Source of the DNA: Boletus sp. NGJ
Taxonomy: Eukaryota; Basidiomycota; Agaricomycetes; Boletales; Boletaceae
Assembly (NCBI GenBank): GCA_019096195.1
Contig: JAGTXK010000239.1
Coordinates: 62,001-126,000, forward strand
Direction of reading: 5' to 3'
Length of the DNA: 64,000 nucleotides
Shown: piece by piece, positions 54,800 to 64,000 of the stretch
Numbering within the stretch: the stretch's first letter is position 1
How the letters are laid out: the number at the start of each line of letters is the position of its first letter
Notes under the pieces: generated by a model
Database searches by the model: none
Seen by the model: the letters and a program-made list of their open reading frames with translations, nothing else
Told to the model about the DNA's origin: nothing
Program-made: the position numbers and the translations under genes

Positions 54800-55262
54800 T
54801 AATAATCGGCTCGACCCCGGAGGCAAGAGGACAAGTCAGCGCGCCGAGCTCCTCGCTGCACTCGAAGGTCTGAAGAAGACTTGTGAACACGACGAAGAGT
54901 GTTTTGCAGCCAATTCTGAAAGCCCGGAACAGGGCGATGAAGATTATCCAGGCCAGGGTTCATTATCGCCACAGACTCCGAATATGTCGTCAAGGGAATG
55001 ACGGAGTGGCTACCCAACTGGAAGGTTAGTACTCGTTACACTTCGTTTATCATGCGTAGTGTTCAACCTGACACATTACCGTTATTTATTTTATCAAGAG
55101 GAACGGTCTACGGAAGTCAAATGGCCAAAGGCCCTCGAATCTTGATATATTCTGCAAGCTAGATGCAGAGGTTGAGGAACGAGAGCGCAGACATGATTGC
55201 CGGGTCATGTTCTGGCACATCGACAGAACACACAACACCGTCGCAAACCAGTCTGCCTTATC
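54800..55262 (+). pseudogene. RNase H gene, decayed tandem duplicate
   Basis: RLDPGGKRTSQRAELLAALEGLKK, ATDSEYVVKGMTEWLPNWK and NGLRKSNGQRPSNLDIF with FWHIDRTHNTVAN line up with the intact gene 0.9 kb downstream, including the intron after NWK (GTTAGT donor, 55025; acceptor TCAAG near 55099). The exon with the first catalytic aspartate (YTDGAC) is missing. A frame change occurs near 54950, before FIIATDSEYV, and the last catalytic aspartate position reads NTVANQS rather than NTIADGL. It is therefore dead, and the duplication is local. Confidence 0.8.
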
Positions 55263-55589
55263 ATGGGAGAAACATGCAGAATCATTGCAGATACATGTTT
55301 GACGCAAAGGTAATCAGGATACTAAGGATCGGTGCCATCAACACTTGGGTCGTGGTCAGAGCGAACGCAAAGAATGTATTTATTGTTCTTAGTCCTTGCT
55401 GTTGCGGCCGAGAAAAAATCTCATTCATTTATCAACTTCCTTGATAGTTCTTTGTGCATCGACGAACATCTCATTTAAGAGACAAGGACTCGCAATGTCG
55501 TCCCTCTTCCTTCTTTCCCCATTCCTACCGTCTTTCGCCGTCGTGGCACTCGGCCTTGAACATTTCCTCTAGTCTGGTATTCAGATCAG
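55263..55589. other. Spacer between the two RNase H copies
   Basis: No separate gene. FRSDGLPLQGG-type sequence near 55580-55615 in another frame resembles the usual N-terminus of this RNase H family, suggesting that the annotated start of the next gene misses an exon or is damaged. Confidence 0.4.
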
Positions 55590-56363
55590 ATGGCCTGCCA
55601 CTGCAGGGGGGTCGACCGCCTCTTCGAACCTCCATGCTGCCTCGCTTCGCAATTCAACACCGCACAACTTATCGTAACATGCAATGCCATCTGTCGCGGC
55701 CGCTTCTTTGCCACATGCTCTCTGCACCAAGATGAGAAAAAATTATGTCATCAGTACCGAGTCGTATACACGGATGGCGCCTGCAAAAACAATGGTGCAT
55801 TCGGCGCTGTGTCAGGCATCGGGATTGCATTCGGGTCAGAACGCGAAGAATATTACCAGTTTTCCATTCAAGTGGACGACAACCTTGATCCCGGGGGCAA
55901 ACGAACAAGTCAACGGGCCGAACTCCTTGCTGCGCTGAAAGGTCTGAAGAAGATTGGTAAATACGACGCAGGTTTTTTTGTGCATAGCTTAAGAACACGG
56001 CGCGAGGCTTCGGACAAACCGATGATCGTCATCACCACAGACTCTGAATATGTCGCCAAGGGAATGACGGAGTGGTTCCCCACCTGGAAGGTTATTACAA
56101 TATTCGTCGTCTGTTGTGTTCACCTTATTTCTCTTCACCTATAGGCTAACGGTATGCGCAAGCCAAACGGTCAACGACCCTCAAACCTTGACCTCTTCCT
56201 CAAGTTAGATGCAGAGGTAGTGAAACGCGAACGTGAACATACTTGCAGCGTCATGTTCTGGTACATCGAAAGAGGATACAACACCATCGCAGATGGACTT
56301 GCGAAACGTGGTGCGCGCGCTGCCAAAGGTGCTGGTGACGGGGACCTTGAATGTGCACCATGA
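55590..56363 (+). CDS. RNase H1-type ribonuclease
   Basis: Two exons (55590-56090, 56145-56363) encode about 239 aa. The catalytic set is complete: D in YTDGACKNNG, E in SQRAELLAAL, D in TTDSEYVAKG, and D in NTIADGLAKRG. The insert after the second helix (KYDAGFFVHSLRTRREASDKP) is longer than in bacterial enzymes. The enzyme cuts the RNA strand of RNA-DNA hybrids. The first ~60 residues (Cys-containing CNAICRGRFFATC) are uncertain: family-like sequence just upstream lies in a different frame. This is a host-type gene of a family multiplied in Agaricomycetes, not the RNase H of a retroelement, since no reverse transcriptase is adjacent. Confidence 0.8.
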
Positions 56364-56864
56364 TATTGATATTATAAACAAACCGCTACGCAAGTGTCCA
56401 TGGTGTGTTGTTCCCTAAACTGCGTGAATGCGCAGTTACCCTTTCACTGACTTCGTTCTTCAGTGATCTCGGTTTGCTCGCTCAAAGTGTGCGTAGAAGC
56501 GATCACACCACTCTGCACTCGTGCATTTCGCCACTAACCAAGCCGGTTCATTGCCGCGATCCTTTTGTTCTTGGTCTCTACCGAAGGTTCCGAAAGTGCT
56601 TATGACGTAGCCAATTCTTGCACCAACCTGACAATCGTCTCACCAGTAAGGTATCCTTTGTGTCAAAAATGTCGATATCCGTGAATTTCCAGAGAGTGAG
56701 ATACTATAACTCTCTTTCAAAAGAAAAGGCTGAACAGACACATACTCGTACGAACGGCCCTGGACGCTGTCAAATCAAGAAATATCAGGTGCGAAAGCTG
56801 GAAGAGCTGTCGTCGACAAAATGCGGCAGGTTTGCGCGCATATTATTCCTTACTCAAACCCATC
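56364..56864. other. Intergenic between convergent genes
   Basis: Short frames only; no supported gene. Confidence 0.45.
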
Positions 56865-58745
56865 TCACAGAGAATCCACAACCATTCTTCCCAGGGCTTC
56901 CCAGACACGTTCCGCAGTGCCATCGCCCACCACAGAGTTCGTGATTGCGGTTGGTGCAGTAACCTCTTCCAATATCGTTCGCGCCGGCGAGTCACCGCCA
57001 TTGCCCCGAGTGGATGCGACGGTACTCGTAGAAAGCGCCTTGGAACGTGGTGCGAGGAAGCTGCAAAGCGCAGACGGAAGCGCGTGAAGGCCGCCCATTG
57101 CAGGATTCCTGGTAACAATCTTTGGCAATTCGTTCTCTTTCTCATATTCGTGCATCCCACTCGAGTCTTCCATACCAATCTGGGTGCCTTGCTCTGGCTG
57201 ACATGCAGCATACGGCGGCGAAGTCGACATCGACGGATGGAATTCTTTCGAAACTTTGCTTCCCTTCGACTTGCGCCGGGTGAAGCGGTATCGCGGTCGG
57301 TCTATTGTCACGAAGGTCATGTCTGTGGCACGTGGATACCTCTCTGACCGCGATCGTCCCAATGAGGCTTTCATCGTTGCTGACTGGCTTGATTTCAGGA
57401 GTCGCTGAGAATGTGAACGAAGGACGCGGGGGGCAGACCAAGCCGACGAATCAAACTTCTGGTGGGGCGGTGTAGATGTAAATGGCAGGCGAATGGTGAA
57501 TTCTCTTATGCCCGAGTCCCTCTCAGCATCAGATCCTCCCGTCATTGTTGAGTTACCCTTTGACGAGCGTCGAGAAGAGAGAGACTTGGAGCGTAAAATG
57601 GACGATTTCAAGTCTCTTGTATCCAGGGTGGTCGTCTTGCCTGTATCAACTGAAGATGCTTGTTTCAGAGAAATCCCCTGGATGCGAGCGCTCCTCCTGC
57701 ACAGTATGGGTGCCTGCGCACAATCGTCTGGGATTATCGTGGTGACTGCCCTTTCGTCGGATTCGGTGAAGTTGACCGACGACGCATCGTCTTCTCCGGC
57801 CAACAAAGGAGACCCGGAGAGGTCCATATTCTCTATGAGCCGAGATTCCCTGGCCCCTTCCTCAGACTGCTGAGTGATTCTCCCTAACGAAACCCGCTGT
57901 CTCTTGGATGGACGTAATTCGTTGTCCTCGGAGTCGTCCTCTTTCGATTCACCCCCTTCATTCACCTCTTGTAGGATGGCGAGGCGAGACACCGCGCCGT
58001 TTCGCCCGCGCGAGTGCGAGCCAGACTTGGTTCGACTCGCGAGAGGACTGGATCCCGTGAGAGCGTCTTCGATCATGATGCTCAAGTCGTCGGTCTGGTC
58101 CTCAGCGGCGTCGACTTCCATCTCCCAAGGGGTCTTCTCATATGGCCTCCATTTCGAATCCCGTGTCCGCATTGCCTTTGGTGCAGGCGGAACTCCAGTG
58201 CGTGTGCCCAAGCCCAAACCTAACCTGGAGACACGGTTCTTGCCCACGACGGCCCGGATCCCGACCAGTTCCTCGATGCGCTTCTTCATCTCCACCTCGC
58301 TCATTCTCGACAGTCCGTCGTCGTCGCCATCGCATTCTCGAGTAAGGTCCTGGTCATTGTTCTGCCAAAATTCGTCCTCCGGGCCGATCCGCATCCTACG
58401 AGGCAGCCGCATGTTGAGCGCACGCACAACGCTCTCGAGCTGCGCGCGAGACATCGTCAAGAGATCCTCGTGGCAGCAAAACGGCACAGAGGGCAGCGCT
58501 GTGAGGACAATGCTGTCGGTGGAGAGCGAGTATGTCTGAAGCACGACGGCGGGTAACGACGGGGTGCTAGGCGTCGATGGGGTGGAGGACGACGACGACG
58601 TTCGACCGCGGGTGCGTTTGTTGCGGCGGCTGACCGTCGTGGGTGTACGAAGGCGCGTTGGTGTTCTAAAGAGACTCGAAAGCGCTTGCATGGGGGTGGT
58701 GCGCCGGGGCGTAGCCAGCTTGCTGGTGGTATTCTCGGCTGACAT
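56865..58745 (-). CDS. Large disordered conserved protein, unknown function
   Basis: A single open frame of 626 aa without introns. Codon-level coherence and the TATA-like CTTTAAATAC about 85 bp upstream support it. The N-terminus has a Thr/Pro-rich basic stretch (RTPTRLRTPTTVSRRNKRTRG) followed by a short ordered block (DLLTMSRAQLESVVRALNMRLPRRMRIGPEDEFW), and a Glu-rich helix (SEVEMKKRIEELVGIRAVVGKNR). The rest is acidic/Ser-rich with clustered basic motifs (RPSKRQRVSLG; CRRSARIQG) and an ordered-looking C-terminus (RVWEALGRMVVDSL). Many SP/TP and basic sites suggest a nuclear, phosphorylated protein. I do not recognise the family beyond a vague likeness to other basidiomycete hypothetical proteins. 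Confidence 0.75.
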   Translation of the reverse strand: MSAENTTSKLATPRRTTPMQALSSLFRTPTRLRTPTTVSRRNKRTRGRTSSSSSTPSTPSTPSLPAVVLQTYSLSTDSIVLTALPSVPFCCHEDLLTMSRAQLESVVRALNMRLPRRMRIGPEDEFWQNNDQDLTRECDGDDDGLSRMSEVEMKKRIEELVGIRAVVGKNRVSRLGLGLGTRTGVPPAPKAMRTRDSKWRPYEKTPWEMEVDAAEDQTDDLSIMIEDALTGSSPLASRTKSGSHSRGRNGAVSRLAILQEVNEGGESKEDDSEDNELRPSKRQRVSLGRITQQSEEGARESRLIENMDLSGSPLLAGEDDASSVNFTESDERAVTTIIPDDCAQAPILCRRSARIQGISLKQASSVDTGKTTTLDTRDLKSSILRSKSLSSRRSSKGNSTMTGGSDAERDSGIREFTIRLPFTSTPPHQKFDSSAWSAPRVLRSHSQRLLKSSQSATMKASLGRSRSERYPRATDMTFVTIDRPRYRFTRRKSKGSKVSKEFHPSMSTSPPYAACQPEQGTQIGMEDSSGMHEYEKENELPKIVTRNPAMGGLHALPSALCSFLAPRSKALSTSTVASTRGNGGDSPARTILEEVTAPTAITNSVVGDGTAERVWEALGRMVVDSL

Positions 58746-59806
58746 GCCCGAACGACTTGGAAAACGATCCCAAAGCCACTTTGTAACGATCGGGAGAGGA
58801 ACTCTGAAGAGTGCGCATGGATTGTATACGCTTTAAATACACACCGTGCCAGAGCGGCTGACGCTCAACCAAGTTTCCTTCACCTGCCAGCCGCCTCCCC
58901 CAGATCTTCCGAGTCATCGATCGAACCATGTACATTATAATGGGCGTCTGCAGAAAGTCACATTATTAGACTCCGAGGAAATCTGTGCAAGAACCGCCTC
59001 CAAATCGACCTAGTCTGCGAAACCATTTTCAGTGATTTCCGCATGAAAAATTTTGCACTCAAATCGACGGCCTGAGGATTTTATCAAGAGCATCATCCTC
59101 TTTGTGCCTGTTTCAGTTCGGTGTTGCTGTGACTTGGAAAACTGCAGGTCGAACCAAGTCGGCTCCCTCCGATCCTCTTCTGCAAAGACCTGGTTCATCA
59201 CCGTGGCGGTTTCTCGTTGCTGAACCCTCACATATTATCCGTCCCCAGATCCAGCAGATGGCTAAAGGTCCACACTTTTTCAACGTTTCTGACACCATGC
59301 TAGCAAGAGTTGGTTGTTCCGATTCACCGAATTCACCCATAGGAACAGGGGCGACTAGGCGTTGCAAATAACGTCCTATACACTCGATATACTGTCCCAA
59401 TATGATTCGGGCCATGGCAAATTGACGTCTACATCGACGTGGGTGGGTGCGGTCAACCATAGGGGAAATGTTTGCCTTCGGTCAATTCTTCGGTTAAGCC
59501 ATACGGTGAGACAAACATAGCACTGTGCAGATGAATTTTTTCCCTTGGCGACAAGATGCGTACAGTTCGTTGGTTTCGTCGTCATCTGTACCCCTACTCG
59601 TCCAAAAGGGTCACGCCAATTGTTATAAATTGGATGGCGGCCAACTCTTCCCCCCACCCTGAGCGCCATCAAGACTTTTCGTGACGCCCACTCGGCTTTG
59701 AATATTTGAATCTTCGTTGTCTATCTGCTCGTCGGAGCCTACAGCCGTTGTCCCTTTTGCTTTGCTCTTCCCATTAATCGGTTTCAGTTTAATCTCGACA
59801 AGTACA
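58746..59806. other. Intergenic, no supported gene
   Basis: Contains the upstream region of the disordered-protein gene and the 3' side of RIB3. A frame at 59623-59847 (minus) continues past the RIB3 stop in another frame and looks unrelated. Confidence 0.45.
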
Positions 59807-60633
59807 TCAACACGAGTACGTAGATATCGACTTCTTATACTGCGCAAGCATTTCTACACTGATCATTTTGAGACCCCACTGGTCAGCAAAAGCTCTACAG
59901 TCGTCCCGCCGAGCCATGGTGCCCATCTCGTCATCATTCACGAGTTCGCACAAGACCCCACCTTCGGGCTGATTTGTGAGCAAGCACATATCGATGCCAC
60001 ATTCGGTGTGGCCTCTGCGTTCTAACACGCCGCCTTTGCATCCGCGAAGTGGAACCATATGACCTGGCCGGGTGAAATCCAAAGCGACGGCGGAAGGATC
60101 GACGAGCTTCCTGACTGTTAGGGAACGGTCATGTGCAGATATGCCCGTAGTTGTGCCTAACCAATATTAGATCATCGAAACGTCCTTTCTACAAGCGCAA
60201 AGGACTGCGTACCGTGCTTATAATCGACAGTGATGGTGTAAGCGGTGCGGTGTCGTTCTTGGTTATGTGGAACCATCATTGGAATGCGGAGTTCCTCAAG
60301 GCGTTTCTCAGGGAGAGATATGCAGACATATCCGCTGGGAGCGTGTCAGCAAACACATTAAAAGACCTGAACAGCAGACCTTGTGTGCTTGATGATCCAA
60401 GCCATCGCCTCGGTCGTGCATTTGCTTGCGGACATGATGATATCACCTTCATTCTCTCTGGATTCGTCATCCATAACTACGATTGGTTCCCCGTGTGCAA
60501 AGGCAGTCAGCGCATCCTCCAACGAATCGAAAGAGAAGTCTGTCCGGTGTGGGAGCTCCTTTACACGAATGGGATGCCATGGTGGTGTTGAGCCGTTGGG
60601 CTTCCAAGCGGAGGGTGATGTGGCGACTGGCAT
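59807..60633 (-). CDS. RIB3: 3,4-dihydroxy-2-butanone 4-phosphate synthase
   Basis: Three minus-strand exons (60633-60380, 60334-60213, 60156-59807) encode 241 aa. The enzyme makes the four-carbon precursor of riboflavin from ribulose 5-phosphate, with magnesium. Family motifs run throughout: [18 protein letters not shown] (metal- and substrate-binding acids), [64 protein letters not shown] and [21 protein letters not shown]. Intron 1 is only 45 nt (GTCTGC donor), intron 2 56 nt. An in-frame ATG upstream of 60633 exists; the chosen start fits the family's short N-terminus. The C-terminus ([11 protein letters not shown]) runs a little past the conserved end. No GTP cyclohydrolase II fusion, as usual in fungi. 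Confidence 0.95.
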
Positions 60634-60740
60634 CGTAGTGTGTATTAGACAGACGTATGACTCAGATTTGGCGCCAAGGTCGGCAATTGTTTTTAAATTT
60701 CGGTTTGTCAAGGGAAAACTTTGACCTCTAAAATATCTAC
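60634..60740. promoter_or_regulatory. Compact bidirectional promoter between RIB3 and the phosphate carrier
   Basis: Only about 107 bp separate the two start codons, which face away from each other. Both genes support mitochondrial metabolism. No clear TATA box; a pyrimidine-rich TTTGTCAAGG...CTCTAAAATATC leader precedes the carrier ATG. RIB3 would have more room if a more upstream ATG were used, but then the genes would overlap. Confidence 0.45.
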
Positions 60741-61906
60741 CATGTCGCATTTGGCACCATCCGGCAAGTGGGATGCACGGTATGCGTCGATTTTTTCGTT
60801 GCCTTTCCGTTGTTGATATTTTTGTGCTGTTCTGCCAGATACCTCGGCCCCGTTCCCCATGATACTTCCTACTACGCCAAGTGTATGCTTGGTGGCCTTC
60901 TTGCTTGTGGTGTCACGCATGCCGGTATTACACCGCTCGATGTTGCCAAATGTAACATGCAGGTTCGTCGGTGGTTTCGAGTTCACGCCATTTTGATTCT
61001 CAGACTGCTTTCGGTAGGTAAACCCAGCAAAATACAAGGGCCTTGCTTCCGGTCTCGCCACCCTCGTTCGAGAAGAGGGTCAGACTGGTATCTGGAAAGG
61101 CTTCGGACCTACCCTCGTCGGCTACTCCTTGCAAGGACTATTCAAGTATGGTCTCTACGAGGTGTTCAAGGATACATACATGAACTTGGCTGGTGAAGAG
61201 ACCTCCAACAAGTACAAACCTGCCATTTGGCTGGCTGGCTCTGCATCGGCAGAGGTCTTTGCTGACATCGCTCTCTGTCCCTTTGAAATGACAAAGGTCA
61301 AGATTCAGACTAGCCCGAGCGGTACGTTCCCGACCGCCTTTGGCGCCGCTCTCCAGGAGATGAGCAAAAACAAGATCGAGACTCGTTACCCATTCGGCTC
61401 TCTTATCCCTCTGTGGTCACGTCAAGTCAGTATACCTCGGCTTCCATGGTGTTTACCTGACTAACCTTGTTTACTAGATCCCCTACACGATGGCCAAGTT
61501 CTTCTTCTTCGAGAAGATCGTACAATTGTTCTACACGCACGTCTTTACGGAGCCCAAGGAGACTTACTCCAAGACCACCCAGCTTGGCGTCACTTTTGCC
61601 TCTGGTTACTTTGCTGGTGTTGTTTGTGCTATCGTGTCACACCCAGCTGATACAGTCGTGTCGCTCATGGGCAAGCCTGCTAACAAGGGCAAGAGCATTG
61701 GGCAGATCGCCTCAGAAACCGGCGCGGTCGCCCTTGCCACCAAGGGCCTCGGTACCCGTGTGCTCATGATCGGTACTTTGACCGGTGAGTGCAACACATG
61801 GACTCTTGCAACGATTGTTATCCTAACATCTCGAGTAGGCTTCCAGTGGTGGATTTATGATACCTTCAAAGCCACGATGGGTCTCGGCACCACAGGTGGC
61901 AAGTAG
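60741..61906 (+). CDS. MIR1: Mitochondrial phosphate carrier
   Basis: Five exons (60741-60778, 60839-60962, 61018-61425, 61478-61784, 61839-61906) encode 314 aa. Three mitochondrial-carrier repeats are visible, with [21 protein letters not shown] and [11 protein letters not shown] signatures at the odd helices. [33 protein letters not shown] and [16 protein letters not shown] are diagnostic of the phosphate carrier (yeast MIR1). It imports phosphate with protons (or in exchange for hydroxide) through the inner membrane for ATP synthesis. It lies 108 bp from RIB3, transcribed in the opposite direction, so the two share a compact promoter. Confidence 0.96.
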
Positions 61907-62210
61907 ACTCCAAAATCCTCCCCGTTTCCTCGTAGTACCGTTTTCCTTACTCATTATCATAATACCTTGGTTGCAGGACGCTGCCCATAATTTATAGATG
62001 TTCACGATCATGAGCTAGACAGCATACTCCATTCCTACAGTTTCCCCTCTTACGTGGCCGTTTGATACCACCCTGTGAGGAAGACGAGTAACCTTATAGT
62101 ATTTTTTGGTGCAGACTGAGAAACTTGCGGAAGACATGCACGTAGCGCACGGATGGCTGTTTTGGAGTTCGATGTAATCTACATATACGCAGCATTGCAC
62201 GGCCAGTGGT
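61907..62210. other. Intergenic between convergent genes
   Basis: 3' regions of the phosphate carrier and of the uS8 gene; nothing else seen. Confidence 0.5.
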
Positions 62211-62840
62211 CTAGTACACATACCCGAGTATCTTACCACCAACGTTTTTGCGACGAGCTTCCTCATGGTCCAAGATACCAGACGACGTCGTCTGTAAATC
62301 CACGTTCCTTTAGGGTTGCCAATCACAATGGCTGCAATACGTACGAGGATGATGTGCCCGAACCCACGGGCAGGAAGGAGCAGGTTAACCCAGGACTCGA
62401 TTTGGGTCACCTGGATGTTGAAACGAGGCGAGACCACGCCCGTCTTGTTGAGTCGGCCATTCAGCTGAATGACGATCTTTCCGGAACGATGGTCGTCGAT
62501 GATCTCAAATTCACCGATGTAACCTATGAGGGAGTGGCCGGGTTAGTGATCGGGTTCGTCTGCTTGTAGACTCTAAAGCGGGCTTTGGGAGAGAGGGACA
62601 CTCGCCATGGCGTTGCATCACACTGAGGAATTTAACAACGACCTTGGACGAAGGCCGGATCAGCACCTGGCGTTTGCCACGGCGCTCGGCGTTGACGATG
62701 CTTCTCTGCAATGCCATCTAAATCCACAGCAATCTCGTGCGTTCAATAGACTCACGAGACAGTCGTTCTACATGGTGTGTCGGTGACTCGTCATGGATAT
62801 ACAAAGTGTGGATACATACCAAGACAGAAACGCGGACCAT
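62211..62840 (-). CDS. RPS22: 40S ribosomal protein uS8 (S22/S15A)
   Basis: Four minus-strand exons (62840-62820, 62717-62606, 62523-62345, 62291-62211) encode exactly 130 aa, the invariant length. Sequence is conserved throughout: [84 protein letters not shown]. It binds 18S rRNA in the small subunit. The first coding exon has 7 codons; after it, MALQRS replaces the more usual NDALKS-like residues. Intron 2 (62605-62524) has a GC donor: CATG followed by GCGAGT. Only this junction gives RHGYIGEFE without inserted residues. Confidence 0.96.
62524..62605 (-). other. RPS22: GC-AG intron in RPS22
   Basis: 82 nt, donor GCGAGT, acceptor CATAG. A GT seven bases in (GTCCCT) would keep the frame but insert two residues into an invariant segment, so it is less likely or a minor alternative. 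Confidence 0.85.
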
Positions 62841-63228
62841 TTTGATTGAGGAAAGCCGGGAGCAGGGCGAGACGTTCTGGTGGGTAAGAACGAGCAGGTA
62901 AGCCACATGCTCTGTCCGAGTGTCGTGATGCGTAGAGCAGCCACGAGTCAAGACAGAGGCTTTTTAGGCCAGGCGTCGAAAGCTCCGCGCACCGCCAACG
63001 TAGCACGAAACATTTGCTCACCTTGCGAGGGAGAGATGTGTGAGTCTTGAGATCGGTGACACGAGCGGGTGATGGACTGGGTAAGTGGTGGCTGTGATCG
63101 GCTGTATAGTACCACTCAGCCACATTTCGGGATTTTGCGAAAAGGCCTGCCAACTCATTGAGATAGACAGACACTACCAAAAGCCCCAACGACAACATCA
63201 ACGTCCTCGACGCCGACCATCAGTCACC
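62841..63228. promoter_or_regulatory. Shared divergent promoter of RPS22 and RPS17
   Basis: The two small-subunit genes start 388 bp apart on opposite strands. The plus side carries a long pyrimidine/CAAC-rich leader (CAACGACAACATCAACG near 63187-63203) typical of fungal ribosomal protein transcripts. Co-regulation is inferred from the arrangement. Confidence 0.6.
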
Positions 63229-63902
63229 ATGGTAGGATCATGCGCGGGGTATGCTTGTTGTATGCTAATCGTGCTTTAGGGTCGTGTTCGCACCAAAACT
63301 ACCAAGAGAGCCTCCCGTGTGCTCATTGAAAAGTAGTGAGTGAAGCCTCGTTGCACGCCCTTTCTCGCCTGAAAGTTAATCCGCCATGTCCAGCTACCCG
63401 CGCCTCACGCTTGACTTCCACACCAACAAGCGTATCATCGATGAAGTCGTCAGTATCCCTACCCTTGTTCTTCCTCTCCGACTCCGATCTGGTCCTTGAC
63501 ACGTTTATTCTTTTGCTAGGCCGTCGTCCCCTCCAAGCGTCTCAGGAACAAGATCTCCGGTTTCACGACCCATCTCATGAAACGCATCCAACGTGGCCCC
63601 GTTCGCGGTATTTCTTTCAAGCTCCAAGAGGAGGAACGCGAGCGAAAGGACAATTATGTCCCCGAGGTCTCTGCGCTTGACACGAGCGCTACTGGACTCG
63701 AGTTGGATAATGACACTTCTGTGCGTCCCTCCGCCCGCATCCGAGATCAGGATGATGACTCATTGAATCGCTGAATCGGTAGGACATGCTCAAAGCCCTA
63801 AACTTTGACATACCGCACAGCGTCGTCCAGGTGACTCTTGCGCAACCCGAGCGGGCACCCCGTAGGGAGCGACGCAACGTGCCTGGTGCTGCGCGGTCAT
63901 AA
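63229..63902 (+). CDS. RPS17: 40S ribosomal protein eS17
   Basis: Five coding exons (63229-63231, 63280-63335, 63394-63448, 63520-63720, 63783-63902) encode 144 aa, close to the family norm. The first coding exon is just the ATG, followed at once by a 48-nt intron, a common design in ribosomal protein genes. Conserved blocks are [87 protein letters not shown] and MLKALNFDI. The C-terminus ([14 protein letters not shown]) is variable, as in other fungi. It binds at the head-platform region of the small subunit. Confidence 0.96.
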
Positions 63903-64000
63903 AGGAGGCGAGGCATCAATTGCGTCTTTGTGACCAAGATGAATTTAATATGTTTACGCTGTATCCACGTCTGATTCTGCGACCGATGAAGATCAAAGTG
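63903..64000 (+). other. RPS17 3' region
   Basis: Non-coding tail; the window ends here. Confidence 0.5.

Noticed and set aside
62524-62605. GT donor (GTCCCT) instead of GC in RPS22 intron 2
   Set aside because: It would insert two residues into an otherwise invariant RHGYIGEFE segment; the GC donor gives the exact conserved sequence and length of 130 aa.
1-64000. tRNA and rRNA genes
   Set aside because: No T-arm (GGTTCRANTCC) with a pairing acceptor stem and no rRNA-like sequence was found by eye on either strand.

Overview
The window comes from the nuclear genome of a filamentous basidiomycete, most likely an Agaricomycete. The evidence is the dense set of short introns (about 45-110 nt, mostly 50-65), the gene families (cerato-platanin, class III GH18 chitinase with a CBM5/12 tail, HET-domain protein, KRE6-type membrane protein, ubiquitin-like-domain fragment) and the transposons (chromodomain Ty3/gypsy, long-TIR Tc1). 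No tRNA, rRNA or CRISPR was seen. Gene models were built by eye from splice signals and protein conservation.

Layout. (1) 1-15.5 kb, gene-rich: a decayed HET gene, a cerato-platanin, a conserved Ser/Pro-rich protein, a 15-exon chitinase, an FHA-RING ubiquitin ligase (Dma type, minus strand) and succinate dehydrogenase iron-sulfur subunit (SDH2). (2) 15.9-37.6 kb, AT-rich transposon block: a broken Tc1 element that holds a solo LTR that in turn holds a second solo LTR, an open-frame Tc1 element, a third copy of the same LTR, arrays of a GTGTAG motif, a 7.1-kb broken chromodomain Ty3/gypsy element with its target duplication, and a further solo LTR. (3) 37.8-64 kb, gene-rich again: a tandem pair of SAM-dependent methyltransferases, a C2H2 zinc-finger protein, a ubiquitin-like-domain relic, the N-terminal half of a KRE6/SKN1-like protein without its catalytic domain, an Old Yellow Enzyme, a TLC-domain membrane protein, the nucleoporin NDC1, an RNase H gene beside a decayed duplicate, a large disordered protein, RIB3, the mitochondrial phosphate carrier, and a divergent pair of ribosomal protein genes (uS8 and eS17).

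How it fits together. Most intact genes are housekeeping: respiration and mitochondrial transport (SDH2, phosphate carrier), riboflavin synthesis (RIB3, which feeds the flavin used by SDH and Old Yellow Enzyme), translation, the nuclear pore and cell-cycle ubiquitination. Secreted wall- or chitin-active proteins (cerato-platanin, chitinase) lie on the left. The transposon block separates the two gene-rich arms with sharp edges.

Most notable observations: four GC-AG introns among about 58 modelled introns, two of them at positions where the tandem methyltransferase paralogue keeps GT; a gypsy element whose primer-binding site matches its own predicted transcript start (Tf1/sushi-type self-priming); three levels of nested insertion, each LTR dated by its own 5-bp target duplication; and two Tc1 families whose ~210-bp inverted repeats carry the same motif, inverted, at both ends.
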